Assembly (NCBI RefSeq): GCF_009914315.1
Contig: NZ_CP042596.1
Span: 124,001-188,000 of the forward strand
Source: Granulicella sp. WH15
Lineage (GTDB): Bacteria; Acidobacteriota; Terriglobia; Terriglobales; Acidobacteriaceae
Direction: 5' to 3'
Length of the DNA: 64,000 nucleotides
The notes below the pieces were generated by a model. The model was not told the DNA's origin. It ran no database searches and saw nothing but the letters and a program-made list of their open reading frames with translations. A program made the position numbers and the translations under genes. Position 1 is the stretch's first letter. Every line of letters begins with the position of its first letter. Of the stretch, positions 25,105 to 34,082 are shown piece by piece.

Positions 25105-25647
25105 TTAAAGCTCGGCACCCGAGCCGAGGAAGAGCGCTTCGACCTCGAGCCAGTTCTTGACGCGGCGGAAATCCGTCACGTCGATGTTGTGGTGCGAGTG
25201 GTAGAGGATGCCCTCGCCCGTGAAACGCCGCAACTGGCGCGGGTTATCGTCGATCAGGTAGTCGGCCTTGAGGATGCTCTTGTCGCCGCAGAAGACGATG
25301 TGCGAGGCTGGGATGAAGGGGAAGTGACGGCCCAGCCACTGGTACTTGGCTGCGAACGAGGTGGGGACCTCCATGGCCGCGGTGGCGATGAAGACCTCGT
25401 ACTTCTTCTGTAGCTCGCGGAGGACGCGCGGTGCGTCAGGCATGACGTCGAGGACGGCGAAGAAGTCCTCCGAGCGCAGGTAGGCCTCGAGCGCGGGGTG
25501 GTGCTCGACCTCGACCACGTCCCAGAGCCACTTGCCGCTCAGGTCGGCGACCGTGAGGTTGGCGGAGAAATCGCGGTTGTAGCGGAGGAGATGCTCGGCC
25601 ACCGCGTCCGCCATCACCTCATCCATGTCGACACAGATACGTTTCAC
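25105..25647 (-). CDS. 5'(3')-deoxyribonucleotidase-like HAD protein (NT5C type)
   Basis: The product has 180 residues. HAD motif I is RICVDMDEVMADAVAEHLL (DxDxVxAD), motif II is EVFIATAAME, and motif III/IV residues are in HIVFCGDKSILKADYLIDDNPRQL. This is the pattern of the pyrimidine 5'-nucleotidase NT5C family. The GTG start at 25647 overlaps the stop of the preceding coiled-coil gene by 4 bases (GTGA), so they are translationally coupled. Confidence 0.88.
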   Translation of the reverse strand: MKRICVDMDEVMADAVAEHLLRYNRDFSANLTVADLSGKWLWDVVEVEHHPALEAYLRSEDFFAVLDVMPDAPRVLRELQKKYEVFIATAAMEVPTSFAAKYQWLGRHFPFIPASHIVFCGDKSILKADYLIDDNPRQLRRFTGEGILYHSHHNIDVTDFRRVKNWLEVEALFLGSGAEL

Positions 25648-26423
25648 AAGCCCCTCACGATCGAGGCCGCAATGCTCTCGACCGCGACGACCTTGCGCTG
25701 CGGGGAGTCGCGCGCGGGGTCGTAGAAGAGCAGGCGGCCGCAGCTCTCGCAGGTCATCATCTCGGTGGTGTTGTCGCGGTCGCGCAGATCGTTCCAGCGC
25801 TGGGGCCGAACCATCATCCGGCAGGCGGAACACTGTTGGTTCACGGCCTCGGCGATGCCGGTTCCCTTGGCCTTGGCGATGCGGTCGTAGAGCGAGAGCG
25901 CCTCTTCGCCGATCTCGGCCCGCTGTGCGGTGCGCTTCTCTTCGACGGCGGCCAGCGCGATTTTGTCGGCGGCGATGGTCTCTGTGGCGCGCTGCTTTTC
26001 CGTGGCCAGCTTGGCCTCGGCGTCCGCAACGGCCTTGTCGGCCACGAGCTTCTGGGCGTCAAGCTCTTCGCTGCGCTCCATCGACTCCAGCTCCGCGTCT
26101 TCGAGCTTCGAGATGGCCTGCTCGGCGAAGGTGATCTCGTGCTCGAGCGCGGTGACCTGCACGGTGGTGGTGGCGTTTTCGACCTTCTGGCGGGCGCGTG
26201 CGATCTTCTGCTGCAGGTCCTTGACGTCCGACTCCTGGCGGCGGCGCAGCGCCTCTTCCTTCGCGATCAGGTCGAGCACGACGGCCCGTTGTCCCGCCGT
26301 ATTTTTGGCCTGCGTCTCGAGCGTGGCCACCAGCCGGGGGAGCGCGGTCATCTCATCGCGCAGACGCTTGGCCTCGAGGTCGTAGCCCTGTAGCACCATC
26401 AGCTTCTCTAGATCAGGATGCAT
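25644..26423 (-). CDS. Coiled-coil protein with C4 zinc ribbon (zf-RING_7 type)
   Basis: The product has 259 residues. A long coiled coil spans about 10-185 (LEAKRLRDEMTALPRLV, and so on) with heptads rich in Glu, Ala and Lys. A C4 zinc ribbon lies at the end: CSACRMMV and CESCGRLLFYDP. The family (related to chlamydial CT398) is nucleic-acid or secretion linked in some taxa, but function is unsettled. GGAG precedes ATG 26423. It forms an operon with the nucleotidase. Confidence 0.87.
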   Translation of the reverse strand: MHPDLEKLMVLQGYDLEAKRLRDEMTALPRLVATLETQAKNTAGQRAVVLDLIAKEEALRRRQESDVKDLQQKIARARQKVENATTTVQVTALEHEITFAEQAISKLEDAELESMERSEELDAQKLVADKAVADAEAKLATEKQRATETIAADKIALAAVEEKRTAQRAEIGEEALSLYDRIAKAKGTGIAEAVNQQCSACRMMVRPQRWNDLRDRDNTTEMMTCESCGRLLFYDPARDSPQRKVVAVESIAASIVRGL

Positions 26424-26532
26424 CTACACTCCACAACACCATCTCAGGCGAAAAAGACCGCCGGATGAGCGAGTCTAGCACCGTCAGGCCCGCTCGGCCA
26501 GTCCTGCCCCGGCGACTCCGCAGCCGGAACGC

Positions 26533-26538
26533 TACAAT
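26533..26538 (+). promoter_or_regulatory. -10-like TACAAT, 9 bases before the start codon
   Basis: GCTACAAT precedes ATG 26548 in the same arrangement as the box at 7373-7378. A leaderless transcript is possible, and ATG 26566 would then be internal. Confidence 0.4.
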
Positions 26539-26547
26539 GATAAGAGA

Positions 26548-27339
26548 ATGCTCTCCGCCCTGACTATGAACTGGCACTATCTCTGGTTGGTGGCGGCCTC
26601 CTTTATCGCCGGCGTCATGAACGCGATGGCCGGCGGCGGTTCCTTCGTCGCATTTCCGGCGATGCTCGGCGTGGGAGTGCCGCCCATACAGGCCAACGCT
26701 ACCAACACGGTCGCGCTGTGGCCGGGGCAGTTGACCTCGCTGGCGGCGCTGCGCGGGGATGTGCGGCGAGACCTGATGCCGGTGGTGGCGCTGGCCTCGA
26801 TTACCGGCGGCATCGCGGGGGCGATGGTGCTGCTGCATACGAAGCAGGTCACCTTCATGCACCTGATCCCGTGGCTGCTGCTGACCGGCGCGGTGCTCTT
26901 CGGCATCAGCGGGCCGGTCTCGAAGTGGCTGCGCAACCGCTCGAAGAAGAGCGAGTTGGAGCATCATCACGATGCGCGGATCTCTCCCATTCCGCTCTTC
27001 CTGGGGCTGCTGCCTATCTGCTTCTATGTCGGGTACTTCGGCGCGGGCGGCGGGTTTCTCATCATGACGGTTCTCGCGCTCTTCGGCATCGAGGAGATGC
27101 ACACGCTGAACGCGATGAAGGTCGTGGCAGCTTGCCTGTCGAACCTCTGCGCCATCTTCACCTTTATTGCGAAGGGCGCTATTTTGTGGCACTACTGCCT
27201 GGTCGCGATGGTCTTTGCCGCGGCGGGCGGGTACATCGGCGCGCGCTACACGCGGCGCATGAATCCTGCCGTGCTGCGCGCGGTAGTGGTCGTCATCGGC
27301 GTAGCCATGGCGGTGTATTTTTTCTGGAAAGAAGCATGA
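26548..27339 (+). CDS. TauE/SafE-family sulfite/sulfonate exporter-like permease
   Basis: The product has 263 residues with about eight helices arranged as two inverted repeats. NAMAGGGSFVAFPAMLGVGVPPIQANATNTVALWPG and GYFGAGGGFLIMTVLALFGIEEMHTLNAMK are the two family signatures. Anion substrates (sulfite, sulfoacetate) are known for some members. It is followed after 13 bases by DUF971 and then DUF3050, so it likely heads a three-gene operon. Confidence 0.92.
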   Translation: MLSALTMNWHYLWLVAASFIAGVMNAMAGGGSFVAFPAMLGVGVPPIQANATNTVALWPGQLTSLAALRGDVRRDLMPVVALASITGGIAGAMVLLHTKQVTFMHLIPWLLLTGAVLFGISGPVSKWLRNRSKKSELEHHHDARISPIPLFLGLLPICFYVGYFGAGGGFLIMTVLALFGIEEMHTLNAMKVVAACLSNLCAIFTFIAKGAILWHYCLVAMVFAAAGGYIGARYTRRMNPAVLRAVVVVIGVAMAVYFFWKEA

Positions 27340-27352
27340 GAGAGCTTGAGCT

Positions 27353-27790
27353 ATGAGTCACGAAGGCATCCGCATCGTCAGTGAAGAACAGGCCCGGCGC
27401 GAGAGCGCGGACGAGGTCCGGCTGCCCGCCGAGGCAGTGACTCCGGCCAAGGTCCGGGTGAAGAAGTCAGAGGGCACGGGCGTCGAGATCGACTGGAAGG
27501 ACGGGCACCAGAGCGCGTGGAACTTTGCGTGGCTGCGCAATGCCTGTCCCTGTGCGACGTGTAATGAAGAGCGGCAGCACACGGGCCGCAAGCCGGGCGA
27601 GCCGAAGCCCAAACCGCAGGCTCTGCTGATGATGTACGAGGCTCCGGCGCGGCCAATTGAGGTGACGCCCGTGGGCCGCTACGCGCTGCGCTTCAAGTGG
27701 AACGACGGGCACGAGAGCGGCATTTATAGCTGGGAGTATCTGCGACGCGTATGCCTGTGCACTCTCTGCAAAGGAACCAGGGCAGAATGA
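27353..27790 (+). CDS. DUF971 (GBBH-like N-terminal) protein
   Basis: The product has 145 residues with a duplicated fold typical of DUF971: IDWKDGHQSAWNFAWLRNACPCATCNEE and RFKWNDGHESGIYSWEYLRRVCLCTLCKG. The Cys pairs may bind metal. Relatives appear as stand-alone proteins near Fe-S or transport genes, function unclear. Its TGA overlaps the ATG of the next gene by ATGA. Confidence 0.88.
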   Translation: MSHEGIRIVSEEQARRESADEVRLPAEAVTPAKVRVKKSEGTGVEIDWKDGHQSAWNFAWLRNACPCATCNEERQHTGRKPGEPKPKPQALLMMYEAPARPIEVTPVGRYALRFKWNDGHESGIYSWEYLRRVCLCTLCKGTRAE

Positions 27791-28578
27791 GCGAGACCGC
27801 ATATGTAACAAGTGGAGTTACATTGCTGGAAGAGCGTCTGGCCCCGCTGTATGCGCGGCTGGCCGAGCACAGGCTCTATCGCAGCTTCCGCACCGTGGAA
27901 GACCTGCGTCTCTTCATGCAGTCGCACGTCTTCGCGGTGTGGGATTTTATGAGCCTGCTGAAGACGCTGCAGCGCGGGCTTACCTCGGTGGATGTGCCGT
28001 GGCTGCCGAGCGAGTTTCCGCGCAGCCGTCGGCTGGTGAACGAGATTGTGCTGGGCGAAGAGAGCGATGTGTACGAGGGCCGCGCGGCCAGCCACTTTGA
28101 GATTTATCTGGAGGCGATGCGGCTGGCTGGGGCTTCGACCACTGCTATCGACGCGATGCTGATGGGTGTGCGGGCGGGTAAGGGTTGGCAGGATGCGTTG
28201 GCACAGAGTGGTGCATCGGCTGGCGCGCAGAAGTTTGTTGCGGGTACCTTTCGGAGGATCGAGCGTGGGCAGCTTCATGCGACTGCCGCAGCATTTACCT
28301 TTGGCCGTGAGGACCTGATTCCCGATATGTTTCGCGGGTTCATCCGCGATCAGGACCAGCGGTTGCAGGGGCGACTGGCGCTCTTTCGCTGGTATCTGGA
28401 TCGGCATATCGAGGTGGATGGCGATGAGCATGGGCCGATGGCGCTGGAGATGATCGCCGAGTTGTGTGGGGAGGATGGGGCTCGCTGGCGCGAGGCGACG
28501 GAAGCGGCGGTTGAGGCTGTTGAGGCGCGGATTGCGCTGTGGGATGCGATTGCGGATGAGATTGGAAGCAAAACCTAG
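27787..28578 (+). CDS. DUF3050 (haem-oxygenase-like fold) protein
   Basis: The product has 263 residues, all-helical. RLAEHRLYRSFRTVEDLRLFMQSHVFAVWDFMSLLK carries the conserved His pair, and EIVLGEESD, FEIYLEAMR and WYLDRHIEVDGDEHGPMA carry further acidic/His residues, as in diiron proteins with a haem-oxygenase-like fold. Related folds include multifunctional oxidases, but the reaction here is unknown. It overlaps the DUF971 gene by 4 bases, so they are coupled. Confidence 0.87.
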   Translation: MSETAYVTSGVTLLEERLAPLYARLAEHRLYRSFRTVEDLRLFMQSHVFAVWDFMSLLKTLQRGLTSVDVPWLPSEFPRSRRLVNEIVLGEESDVYEGRAASHFEIYLEAMRLAGASTTAIDAMLMGVRAGKGWQDALAQSGASAGAQKFVAGTFRRIERGQLHATAAAFTFGREDLIPDMFRGFIRDQDQRLQGRLALFRWYLDRHIEVDGDEHGPMALEMIAELCGEDGARWREATEAAVEAVEARIALWDAIADEIGSKT

Positions 28579-28588
28579 CAGAGAAATA

Positions 28589-28640
28589 CGCGCAGCGTCG
28601 AGAACCGCACGAAGTGCCGCCCGCCCGGCGTCAGGGCGCT
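28589..28640. repeat. Module C repeat between tandem genes (locus 13)
   Basis: cgcgcagcgtcgagaaccgc through gcgtcagggcgc, starting 10 bases after the DUF3050 stop. Confidence 0.85.
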
Positions 28641-28675
28641 TTTGCTGTTGCTTCTAAGCCAATCAAAAAACGCCC

Positions 28676-28681
28676 TAGACT
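28676..28681 (+). promoter_or_regulatory. -10-like TAGACT, 7 bases before the start codon
   Basis: CGCCCTAGACT also occurs before miaA at 34061, but there the spacing to the start is 12. Here it lies 7 bases before ATG 28689. Confidence 0.35.
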
Positions 28682-28688
28682 GTATGGA

Positions 28689-30296
28689 ATGAAATGGGGA
28701 CGGATGCGTGGAGAGATAGCCGAGAGCGGAGCACCCGATACACCGCGCTGGCGCTGGCTGGATCGGTCTCTGCTCGCGCTGCTGGCGCTTTACGGGGTGT
28801 TTGTGCTCGTCATGCTGCTGGCGGTGCCGCATCTCTTTCTGCCCGCTGAAGACGCGGTCATTCTCTACCAGTACAGCCAGAACCTCGCGCATCACGGCGC
28901 AATCACGTACTACGCGGGAGGGCCGCACGCCGAGGGCGCGACCGACTTCGCCTGGATGGTGTTGATCGCCGGGGCCGTCAGGCTCGGGGCTGATCCCTTT
29001 GTCTTTGTCGCGATAGTGAACTTCCTCTCGCTGCCGCTGTTGGCGCTGGCTCTGCTGCGGTTGGGACGCGTTCGTATCACTCCGCTACGAGTTCTTGCCG
29101 TCGCCGGAGCAGCGGGGCTGCTGCCGCAGATCCTCGCGGCTGGCGCGGGTTTTTCGGTGTTGCCCAATGCCCTGCTGCTGGTTCTGCTGGTGCTTGCGGT
29201 GGAGAGGCAATGGGTTGTCGCAGCTTCTTTGCTAGGGCTTGTCCTCTGTCTCTTCCGGCCCGATGGGGTTGTGTTTGCGGTGCCGCTGCTGGGGTCTTTG
29301 TTGCCTGGACGGTGGAAGCGGGCCGGCGTGATTGCGGGCCTGTTCGTGCTGCCGGGGCTGATGTACTTTGCGTGGCGCGCACACTACTTCGGCGAGCTGT
29401 TTCCGCTGCCGTTTCTGGTGAAGTCCGATACGCACCGCGCGTTGGGGCTGGTGGTGGCGCGTTCGTTTTTGCAGAGCACGAAGTATCTGCTCTTCGATGC
29501 TGTGCTGCTGTTGCCGGTGCTCTTGCGTCGGCCGTTTACGCCGCGGCTGCGTCGTCTGCTCGTGGCAGTGGTTCTGTTGCCGACGCTCTTCTTCTGGGCC
29601 ATGCGACTCGATCAGAATGTGGGCGACCGCTTCTTCTTCTATCTGCCGCTGGCCTCGGCGCTGGTGATTGCGTTGTGCTGGACTGAGTTGGATACAGCGC
29701 GCCGCCGCATGGTTTTATACGCGGGCGTTGTGGCATGGCTTCTGTTTCTGCGTCTTCCCTTTTCGCGCGAAATACGTACCTTCCGCGATTATCAGTTTCA
29801 AGATGTGCAAGGGATCGCGCAGGATTTGAAGCAGCTTCCTGCGCGTGGCTCGCTGCTGACGACCGAGGCTGGGCTGCTGACTTACGGCTCGGGCTGGGTA
29901 GCCTACGATGCGTGGGGGTTGAACACGGCGAAGTTCGCCAAGCACCCCATTCAGGCGGAAGATATAGCCGCGCTCGGCCCCGACCTGATCGCCTTTCACC
30001 CCGACCCAGATGATAGCTGCGTGCTCAAACCTAGTTGGCCTGCGTCGTCTTCGACGCGCTCGTGGAAGCAGATGACGCACAACATGGTGCGCGGTGCGGA
30101 GGGATACGAGCTGTGGCTGCTCTCGTATGGGTCGCCCTTCTATCGCCAGCGCCAGCACTGGGGTTACGGCGAAGGTGATCGTGAGTGCTTCCTGGTGCGG
30201 AGTGGTTCGCCGCTAAGGGGCGGCATCGTAGCGTCACTCGACAAGCATCATGCTGTTGGGCCACCGCGATCAATCATGATTGAAAACAACCGCTAA
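28689..30296 (+). CDS. Polytopic membrane glycosyltransferase-like protein
   Basis: The product has 535 residues. The first third has GT-C-like features: helix 1 (LLALLALYGVFVLVMLLAV), then an acidic loop PAEDAVILYQYSQNLAHHG and GGPHAEGATDFAWM, followed by about ten helices and a C-terminal soluble domain from about residue 350 (KQLPARGSLLTTEAGLLTY). This layout resembles arabinofuranosyl- or mannosyltransferases that use polyprenyl donors. ATG 28704 is an alternative start. Substrate unknown. Confidence 0.75.
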   Translation: MKWGRMRGEIAESGAPDTPRWRWLDRSLLALLALYGVFVLVMLLAVPHLFLPAEDAVILYQYSQNLAHHGAITYYAGGPHAEGATDFAWMVLIAGAVRLGADPFVFVAIVNFLSLPLLALALLRLGRVRITPLRVLAVAGAAGLLPQILAAGAGFSVLPNALLLVLLVLAVERQWVVAASLLGLVLCLFRPDGVVFAVPLLGSLLPGRWKRAGVIAGLFVLPGLMYFAWRAHYFGELFPLPFLVKSDTHRALGLVVARSFLQSTKYLLFDAVLLLPVLLRRPFTPRLRRLLVAVVLLPTLFFWAMRLDQNVGDRFFFYLPLASALVIALCWTELDTARRRMVLYAGVVAWLLFLRLPFSREIRTFRDYQFQDVQGIAQDLKQLPARGSLLTTEAGLLTYGSGWVAYDAWGLNTAKFAKHPIQAEDIAALGPDLIAFHPDPDDSCVLKPSWPASSSTRSWKQMTHNMVRGAEGYELWLLSYGSPFYRQRQHWGYGEGDRECFLVRSGSPLRGGIVASLDKHHAVGPPRSIMIENNR

Positions 30297-30298
30297 AA

Positions 30299-30423
30299 GC
30301 GCCCTCACGCCGGGGCACTTCGTGCTGTACTCGAAAGACCGGCACTTCGTGCGGTGCTCGGGGCGGTGTGGGTGAATGATCTGCAAGGGGCCTCCCGCTG
30401 GTCGGCAGCGAGCAGCGGGAGGC
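30299..30423. repeat. Palindromic mosaic repeat at a convergent junction (locus 14)
   Basis: Module C (gccctcacgccggggcac), an outer arm (cacttcgtgcggtgctcggg) and a shortened inner palindrome (cctcccgctggtcggcagcg, then agcgggagg). Confidence 0.82.
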
Positions 30424-30429
30424 CATGCT

Positions 30430-31680
30430 TCACTTGCCGGTGACTGTGGCCGTGGGCGCTACGTGCGTTCCGAGTTTGATCGAGACGCCTTCTAGCTTCA
30501 CCTTGGCGTAGGCAATTTCCATCGCTTTGGTGGCCTCAATCGAAACATTGCGCAGCGTGAGGCCAATGACTGGCGACTCCGGCAGGCCGATGACCACTCC
30601 CGCCCAGTCGCTGTTGATCGACTTCACGTTCTCGATGAGGATGTCGTGGAAGTGCGGCGTCAGGCGGCCGATGGAAGCCGCCGCGACCTCGCCCTCGGGC
30701 ATCACCTTGGGGTAGTACTCGCTGATGAGGATCGAGGTTCGCACGCCGTCCATGGTGATGTTCTTGAAGCTGAGGTCGCTGATATCCGCGCCGCGGTCGC
30801 GGTTCGCCTTCACGCGGATGCCCTGGTCGGTCCCCTTGAAGCTGATGCGCTCGGCGTGGACGTGCTGCACACCGCCCGCGACCTCGCTGCCGATGGAGAG
30901 GCCGTGGCCGGACTCGAAGGCGCAGTCGGTGATGGTGATATCGGTCGAGGGAGCGTCGGGGCCGGGCGAGTTGATGGCGCCGCTCTTGATGGCGATATCG
31001 TCGTCGCCGACCGAGGCGAAGTAGTGGTCGATGACGATGTGGCTGGAGCTGAAGGGGTCGATGCCGTCGGTGTTGGGAGCTCCGCGCTGCGGGGCCAGGA
31101 TGCGCAGGTTGCGGAAGACGAGGTACTCCGAATAGTAGGGGACGACCTGCCAGAAGCCCGCGTTCTGGAAGGTGACGTTCTCCATAGTGAAGTGCTTGGA
31201 GTGGTCGATGAGCAGGCCCATGGGGCGGGGGTGGTCGTTGCCGAGGATGCCCGCGTCCTTGACACCCTTGACGTAGTCCCACCAGACCTGGCCGCGGCCG
31301 TCGATGAGGCCGCCGCCGGAGATGGTGACCTCGTCGGCGTTGAGGACGTGGAGGAAGGGCTCGATGGTGGGCTGGCGCATTAGCGTGGCGGCTTTGTAGT
31401 CGCTGCGGTCGACCGAGGCCAGCAGAGCAGCGTCCTTTTCAATGTCGAGCGTGACGTGGCTCTTGAGGGTGAGCGGGCCGCTGACGAATTGGCCTCCGGC
31501 TAGCTTCACGACTCCGTGCTTGGCCGAGCAGGTGTCGATGGCCCGCTGGATCGCTGCTGTGTCCTTGGTGACGCCGTCGCCCTTGGCGCCGTAGGTGTGC
31601 GCGTCGCAGATGACCTGGCCTCTGGCTGCTATCGATAGGGCTCCCAATGCGACTGCCAGCGCTGCGCTCTTCCGCTTCAT
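30430..31680 (-). CDS. Secreted glycoside hydrolase family 28 (polygalacturonase-like)
   Basis: The product has 416 residues and should hydrolyse pectic polysaccharides. A signal peptide (LAVALGALSIAARG) precedes YGAKGDGVTKDTAAIQRAID, a typical GH28 opening. All catalytic motifs are intact: APNTDGIDP (NTD), SVGDDDIAIKSG (DD), ESGHGLSIGS (HG) and GIRVKAN (RxK). Exo- versus endo-activity cannot be decided. No transport or sugar-catabolic gene lies beside it. Confidence 0.93.
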   Translation of the reverse strand: MKRKSAALAVALGALSIAARGQVICDAHTYGAKGDGVTKDTAAIQRAIDTCSAKHGVVKLAGGQFVSGPLTLKSHVTLDIEKDAALLASVDRSDYKAATLMRQPTIEPFLHVLNADEVTISGGGLIDGRGQVWWDYVKGVKDAGILGNDHPRPMGLLIDHSKHFTMENVTFQNAGFWQVVPYYSEYLVFRNLRILAPQRGAPNTDGIDPFSSSHIVIDHYFASVGDDDIAIKSGAINSPGPDAPSTDITITDCAFESGHGLSIGSEVAGGVQHVHAERISFKGTDQGIRVKANRDRGADISDLSFKNITMDGVRTSILISEYYPKVMPEGEVAAASIGRLTPHFHDILIENVKSINSDWAGVVIGLPESPVIGLTLRNVSIEATKAMEIAYAKVKLEGVSIKLGTHVAPTATVTGK

Positions 31681-31761
31681 TCCAGCTTCTCTTTTCCTGT
31701 GAAGTTGCTTCGGGAGAATCTTACCCTACTGGTAGGACCACTGACGTGGAGATAGTTTTTA

Positions 31762-31813
31762 CGCGCAGCGTCGAGAACCGCACGAAGTGCCGCCCGCCCG
31801 GCGTCAGGGCGCT
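31762..31813. repeat. Module C repeat between tandem genes (locus 15)
   Basis: cgcgcagcgtcgagaaccgc through gcgtcagggcgc, 18 bases before the stop of the next minus-strand gene. Confidence 0.85.
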
Positions 31814-31830
31814 TTTGTTGTTGATTCACC

Positions 31831-33849
31831 TCACCAGCGCAATACCTTCAACAGGCTGGAGTAGTCGTCCGTCCAGGCGCGCACCCCGGCGCGTGGCTCG
31901 ATGGGAGTGATCCGGTCGGCCACTTCGGGACGTGTGAAGAAGGCCGCGTCATCAGAGACCAGCACCCACGTCGCCGAGAACTCTCCTTTCGCATCGTTGC
32001 CCGCGCTGGCGACCTCGCGGGCCTGCATCCCCGCAGCCGTGGCCAATTCGCCGATCTCCGGCGGCAGGTCCAGGTACTGGTTGGAGACGTGGAAGGCCAG
32101 CACGCCGCCTGGGGCCAGGTGCCGACGATAGACGCGCATCGCCTCGACCGTGAGCAGGTGCAGCGGGATCGCGTCGCCCGAGAAGGCGTCCACGACCAGA
32201 ACGTCGAAGCCCTGCGGCTGCTCCCCGGCCAGCGACGTGCGTGCGTCTCCCTCGGCGAAGGTGAGCTGCGCGCCGGATTCGCGCAGGTAGGTGAACAGGT
32301 TGTGCGCGATGGGCAGGACCGACGGGTTGATCTCGTAGAAGCGCATACGGTCGCCGGGGCGGCCGTACGCGGCTAGTGTACCCGCGCCCAGGCCCACTAC
32401 GCCGATGTTTCTCGCTCGCGTGGAGCAACAGGCTGCCAGCGCCGTGCCGATGCCCGAGTCCTCGGCGTAGTAGGTCGTCGGCGTGCGGCGCAGCGCGGGC
32501 GAGAAGATCTGCATCCCGTGGCGGATGCTGCCGTTCAGCAGGGTGCGGGTGGGGTCGCCGTGCTGCGAGATCTCGCCCTTCACGCGCAGGCTGCCGTAGA
32601 AGTTCCGGGTCGCCAGTAGCGTGCCGCGGTCGTAGGCGGCGCGCAGGGCGAAGACCAGCACCAGCATCAGGATGCTGACGGTTCCCCAGAGCAGGCGGGG
32701 CATCCGGCCGTCCTGCCATACAACTGCCAGAGCGAGTATTGCTGTTATCAGGAAGGAGATGGAGACGTCGTAGTTGGAGGAGAAGACCAGTGGGGCCGCG
32801 ATGCCGATGAGGAACGATCCGGCCGCGCCACCGGCCGCGATCATCAGGTAGAAGAGGGTGGACTCGGCCGTTCCCTGCGGGCGCAGATGGTAGGCCTCCG
32901 CGTGGCAGAAGAGGCAGGCGAAGAACAGCTCCGCGAGGAAGAACAGGATGGCGATGCCGATGGGGAACGAGACGTCCGCGTGCGAGAGGACGTAGCCCAG
33001 CGCCGCCAGCATCACTACCAGCAGACGCACCATGATAGGGCGCTGGTAGAACCACGGCGTCTCGAAGGCGAGGATGAAGGTGATGAGGTAGACGCCGAGC
33101 GGGGCGATCCAGAGCAGCGGGATGGCCGCGATGTTGGTCGTCAGGTGGCCGGTGACGGCGCTGAGCTGCATGGACGCGGCGAGCGGCAGCAGGAACCAGA
33201 GCAGGCGGCGCGGCCAGGGGGTTCGGGTGGTTGTCTCTTGTTGTGGGATGGGTTCAGCTAGAGGCGTGCGCAGGGCCAGCAGTGCCGACATGGCCGCGTA
33301 GACGACCACTCCGATGGCCCAGGCCCAACGCTGAAATCGCAGCGTCATGTGCGGCTCGATGAGGCTGGGGTACAGCAGCAGAGCCAGTAGTGACGCCAGA
33401 TTCGAGAGCGCGAAGAGGCGGTAAGGGATGGGGCTGCGCTCGACCTGTGTCCACCAGACCTGTAGCAGCGGCGAGGTCGCGCCGAGCATCAGGAAGGGCA
33501 GGCCGATGCGCAGGCTCAGTGCGGCGAAGATCCTCAGGACCGGGTGGGTCACTGCCGGGTTGAGCGGGGCGAGGCCCATCGCCCAACCCAGCGCCGATGC
33601 CACGGCGAGTGCCAGTAGCGCGAGGTGCAAGGCCCGCTGCCAGTGCCGGGTCCAGCCGCGGGTGACGAGGTGGGCGTAGAGGTATCCGCCGAGCAGGACG
33701 AGCTGGAAGAAGACCAGGCAGGTCATCCAGACCGCGGCCGAGCCGCCAAAGACCGGGAGCAGTTGCCGGGCGGCCATCGGCTCACCCAGGAAGAGCAGGA
33801 ACGACGCCACAAAGACCGCGCCGCCAAACAGGAGCCGCGAAACCGACAT
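31831..33849 (-). CDS. Membrane protein fused to a spermidine-synthase-like methyltransferase domain
   Basis: The product has 672 residues. About twelve helices occupy the first 440 residues (RLLFGGAVFVASFLLFLGEP and on). The C-terminal soluble domain has a SAM-type Rossmann motif (NIGVVGLGAGTLAAYGRPGD, MRFYEINPSV, FDVLVVDAFSGDAIPLHLL) as in spermidine/putrescine synthases. The role of such fusions is unknown. GAGG lies 7 bases before ATG 33849, which decides against the GTG at 33864. Confidence 0.88.
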   Translation of the reverse strand: MSVSRLLFGGAVFVASFLLFLGEPMAARQLLPVFGGSAAVWMTCLVFFQLVLLGGYLYAHLVTRGWTRHWQRALHLALLALAVASALGWAMGLAPLNPAVTHPVLRIFAALSLRIGLPFLMLGATSPLLQVWWTQVERSPIPYRLFALSNLASLLALLLYPSLIEPHMTLRFQRWAWAIGVVVYAAMSALLALRTPLAEPIPQQETTTRTPWPRRLLWFLLPLAASMQLSAVTGHLTTNIAAIPLLWIAPLGVYLITFILAFETPWFYQRPIMVRLLVVMLAALGYVLSHADVSFPIGIAILFFLAELFFACLFCHAEAYHLRPQGTAESTLFYLMIAAGGAAGSFLIGIAAPLVFSSNYDVSISFLITAILALAVVWQDGRMPRLLWGTVSILMLVLVFALRAAYDRGTLLATRNFYGSLRVKGEISQHGDPTRTLLNGSIRHGMQIFSPALRRTPTTYYAEDSGIGTALAACCSTRARNIGVVGLGAGTLAAYGRPGDRMRFYEINPSVLPIAHNLFTYLRESGAQLTFAEGDARTSLAGEQPQGFDVLVVDAFSGDAIPLHLLTVEAMRVYRRHLAPGGVLAFHVSNQYLDLPPEIGELATAAGMQAREVASAGNDAKGEFSATWVLVSDDAAFFTRPEVADRITPIEPRAGVRAWTDDYSSLLKVLRW

Positions 33850-33893
33850 GAACAGACCTCGCACAGATTGTACGAGGTGCTCAGGGAGGAGAA

Positions 33894-34040
33894 CGCGAAG
33901 CAGTAGAAAGGCGTGTGAACGCCCGCCCTCCGCGCAGGAGGCCCGTCCGGCAGGACACGTCTTTGCCGGTTAGAAGCAACAACAACAACGCCCTTGCGCC
34001 GGGCGGGCGGCACTTCGTGCGGTTCTCGACGCTTCGCGTA
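33894..34040. repeat. Palindromic mosaic repeat in a divergent gap (locus 16)
   Basis: Module B (gcgaagcagtagaaaggcgt ... gtccggcaggac) and module C (cgcccttgcgccgggcgggc ... gacgcttcgcg). One of three divergent-gap copies. Confidence 0.82.
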
Positions 34041-34082
34041 ATTGGATAATCTCCCGATACGCCCTAGACTTCTCTTAGCCCT